Positions 59,021 through 59,817 of a stretch of DNA of 59,817 bases are shown here, piece by piece. This DNA is from Butyrivibrio sp. (GTDB lineage Bacteria > Bacillota > Clostridia > Lachnospirales > Lachnospiraceae), in the NCBI GenBank assembly GCA_017413105.1, contig JAFPVA010000269.1, positions 1 to 59,817 on the forward strand. Direction: 5' to 3'. How positions within the stretch are numbered: the stretch's first letter is position 1; every line of letters starts with the position of its first letter. A program made the translations under genes and the position numbers. Below the pieces are notes generated by a model, which worked only from the letters and a program-made list of their open reading frames with translations, did no database searches and had not been told where the DNA came from.

Positions 59021-59179
59021 AATATTAGTTACTGTTCACTCGCATGCAGCTCGCTCCAGTAACGAATTCGCGCATTCGTTCCAATTCGACTTCGTCGAAG
59101 GAACGCGCTCACTCCTGTATCAAGTTCTCACGAAATGCGCAGCAGAGTGCGCATTTCTGCCTGAACAGTAACGAATATT
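59021..59179. repeat. 159-base fold-back element spanning the dnaK stop codon
   Basis: AATATTAGTTACTGTTCA (59021-59038) is the reverse complement, with one mismatch, of 59162-59179. Inside are smaller hairpins (TTCGAC-TTC-GTCGAA, and the repeat copy at 59126-59159). The right arm runs into the dnaK stop codon (59178-59180). Confidence 0.7.
59126..59159 (+). repeat. Intergenic hairpin repeat, copy 2
   Basis: Begins TCTCACGAAA and ends ATTTCTG, as copy 1 does. Here the arms GAAATGCGCA and TGCGCATTTC are a perfect ten-base palindrome around a GCAGAG loop. Changes relative to copy 1 keep the pairing. Confidence 0.7.
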
Positions 59180-59817
59180 ACACCTCTCTATAGTCGCCGT
59201 CAACAACGTTATCGCTGTTATCTGATGCGTTTGAAGAAGCACCGCTCATGTCAGGACCTGCACCTGCTCCCATGTTAGGGCCTGCGCCTGCTGCACCCTG
59301 AACGTTCTCATACATCTTTGCAAACAGAGCCTGAGCATCATTCATGAGCTTCTCTTTCTGGCTCTTTAAGGAATCGATCTCAGAATCTGAAAGTTCCTTA
59401 TCCTTTGTCTGCTCAAGAGTTTCTTTAAGAGCTTTGATGTCATCCTCTACAGTTGCCTTCTGTGAAGCGTCAATCTTGTCGCCAACTTCCTGAAGAGCCT
59501 TCTCTGTCTGGAATACGAAAGAATCAGCGTCATTACGTGCATCAATGCCTTCCTTACGCTTCTTATCCTGAGCTTCGTACTCCTGAGCTTCCTTAACTGC
59601 CTTATCAATGTCTTCATCAGACATGTTAGAGCCTGCAGTAATTGTAATGTGCTGCTCCTTGCCTGTTCCAAGATCCTTAGCTGATACATTAACGATACCG
59701 TTTGCATCGATATCGAATGTAACCTCGATCTGAGGTACACCTCTCATTGCTGGAGGGATTCCATCAAGTCTGAACTGTCCAAGAGACTTGTTGTCCTTAG
59801 CGAACTGTCTCTCACCC
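59178..59817 (-). CDS. dnaK: Chaperone protein DnaK, C-terminal part only
   Basis: The frame is open from the window end ([20 protein letters not shown]) to a TAA at 59178, about 212 residues. It covers the end of the substrate-binding beta-sandwich ([39 protein letters not shown]) and the helical lid (about 70-180), then a Gly/Ala/Met-rich tail and the end [10 protein letters not shown]. The ATPase domain lies outside the window. It binds unfolded proteins in an ATP-driven cycle with DnaJ and GrpE. Confidence 0.97.
   Translation of the reverse strand, partial: GERQFAKDNKSLGQFRLDGIPPAMRGVPQIEVTFDIDANGIVNVSAKDLGTGKEQHITITAGSNMSDEDIDKAVKEAQEYEAQDKKRKEGIDARNDADSFVFQTEKALQEVGDKIDASQKATVEDDIKALKETLEQTKDKELSDSEIDSLKSQKEKLMNDAQALFAKMYENVQGAAGAGPNMGAGAGPDMSGASSNASDNSDNVVDGDYREV

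Larger units (their letters stand above)
58873..59177. other. 305-base gene-free interval between dnaK and dnaJ
   Basis: No coding frame and no CIRCE element. It contains a 13-base-arm hairpin (58936-58974) and most of a 159-base fold-back element (59021-59179), listed separately. Confidence 0.8.

Noticed and set aside
58873-59177. CIRCE element (HrcA operator) for dnaJ
   Set aside because: No TTAGCACTC-N9-GAGTGCTAA or close variant is present; the inverted repeats found have different sequence. The operator may lie ahead of the dnaK operon outside the window.
1-59817. CRISPR arrays, insertion sequences, prophage, rRNA
   Set aside because: No regularly spaced direct repeats, transposase, integrase, phage structural gene or rRNA sequence was seen on either strand.

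Overview
The window looks like a chromosome segment of a motile Gram-positive Firmicute, most like the Lachnospiraceae (Butyrivibrio / Pseudobutyrivibrio group). This is inference from gene content and synteny: mbl-flhO-flhP, comF-yvyF, cdaA-cdaR-glmM, ireB-ruvX-DUF1292, type III glutamine synthetase, YjfB, and sigma-28 type promoters. Base composition is moderate and nearly every gene is on the minus strand. The only plus-strand genes are gmd, fcl, yjfB and an HPr-like gene.

Region 1 (1-8375, minus) is an exopolysaccharide/capsule cluster. It runs from a GT2 glycosyltransferase through a polyprenyl-phosphate sugar transferase, a Wzz-like chain-length protein with a degenerate BY-kinase domain, a glycosyltransferase, an EpsG-like polymerase and three more glycosyltransferases, the last one cut by the window edge. 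An AraC-type regulator (8469-9326) is divergent from gmd-fcl (9493-11544), which make GDP-L-fucose, a probable precursor for the polymer. A CAP-domain secreted protein, a large GT-C-like membrane protein and a divergent PAP2 protein follow.

Region 2 (14616-24442, minus) reads as one ten-gene operon: recD2, comF, yvyF, two unknown membrane proteins, cdaA, cdaR, glmM, HPr and a DUF3048 lipoprotein, ended by a terminator. It combines c-di-AMP synthesis, wall precursor synthesis and a phosphocarrier.

Region 3 (24462-32985) holds the flagellar rod genes behind mbl, with two sigma-28 type promoters, then the uvrB-uvrA excision repair pair with a LexA box. Region 4 (32991-40385) is a PP2C phosphatase, Hanks-type kinase and small membrane protein module, then ftsE-ftsX, a coiled-coil M23 hydrolase, a C-terminal processing protease and a PucR-like regulator. 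This is division and wall-remodelling machinery plus phospho-signalling.

Region 5 (40646-57304) contains yjfB, CPBP protease, an S1 protein, acyl-ACP thioesterase, tRNA-Gln(CUG), glutamine synthetase III, and many RNA maturation genes: U32/TrhP and TrmR for tRNA wobble modification, RNase J, RuvX, IreB, MtaB, ThiI with its cysteine desulfurase, RsmE and PrmA. Region 6 (57305-59817) is dnaK-dnaJ, with two large fold-back (inverted repeat) elements and a dispersed hairpin repeat in its intergenic spaces. No prophage, insertion sequence, CRISPR array or rRNA was seen. The best candidates for undescribed biology are the kinase/phosphatase/small-protein module, the unknown membrane pair in the cdaA operon, the His-less HPr-like protein, the degenerate BY-kinase and the fold-back elements around dnaKJ.
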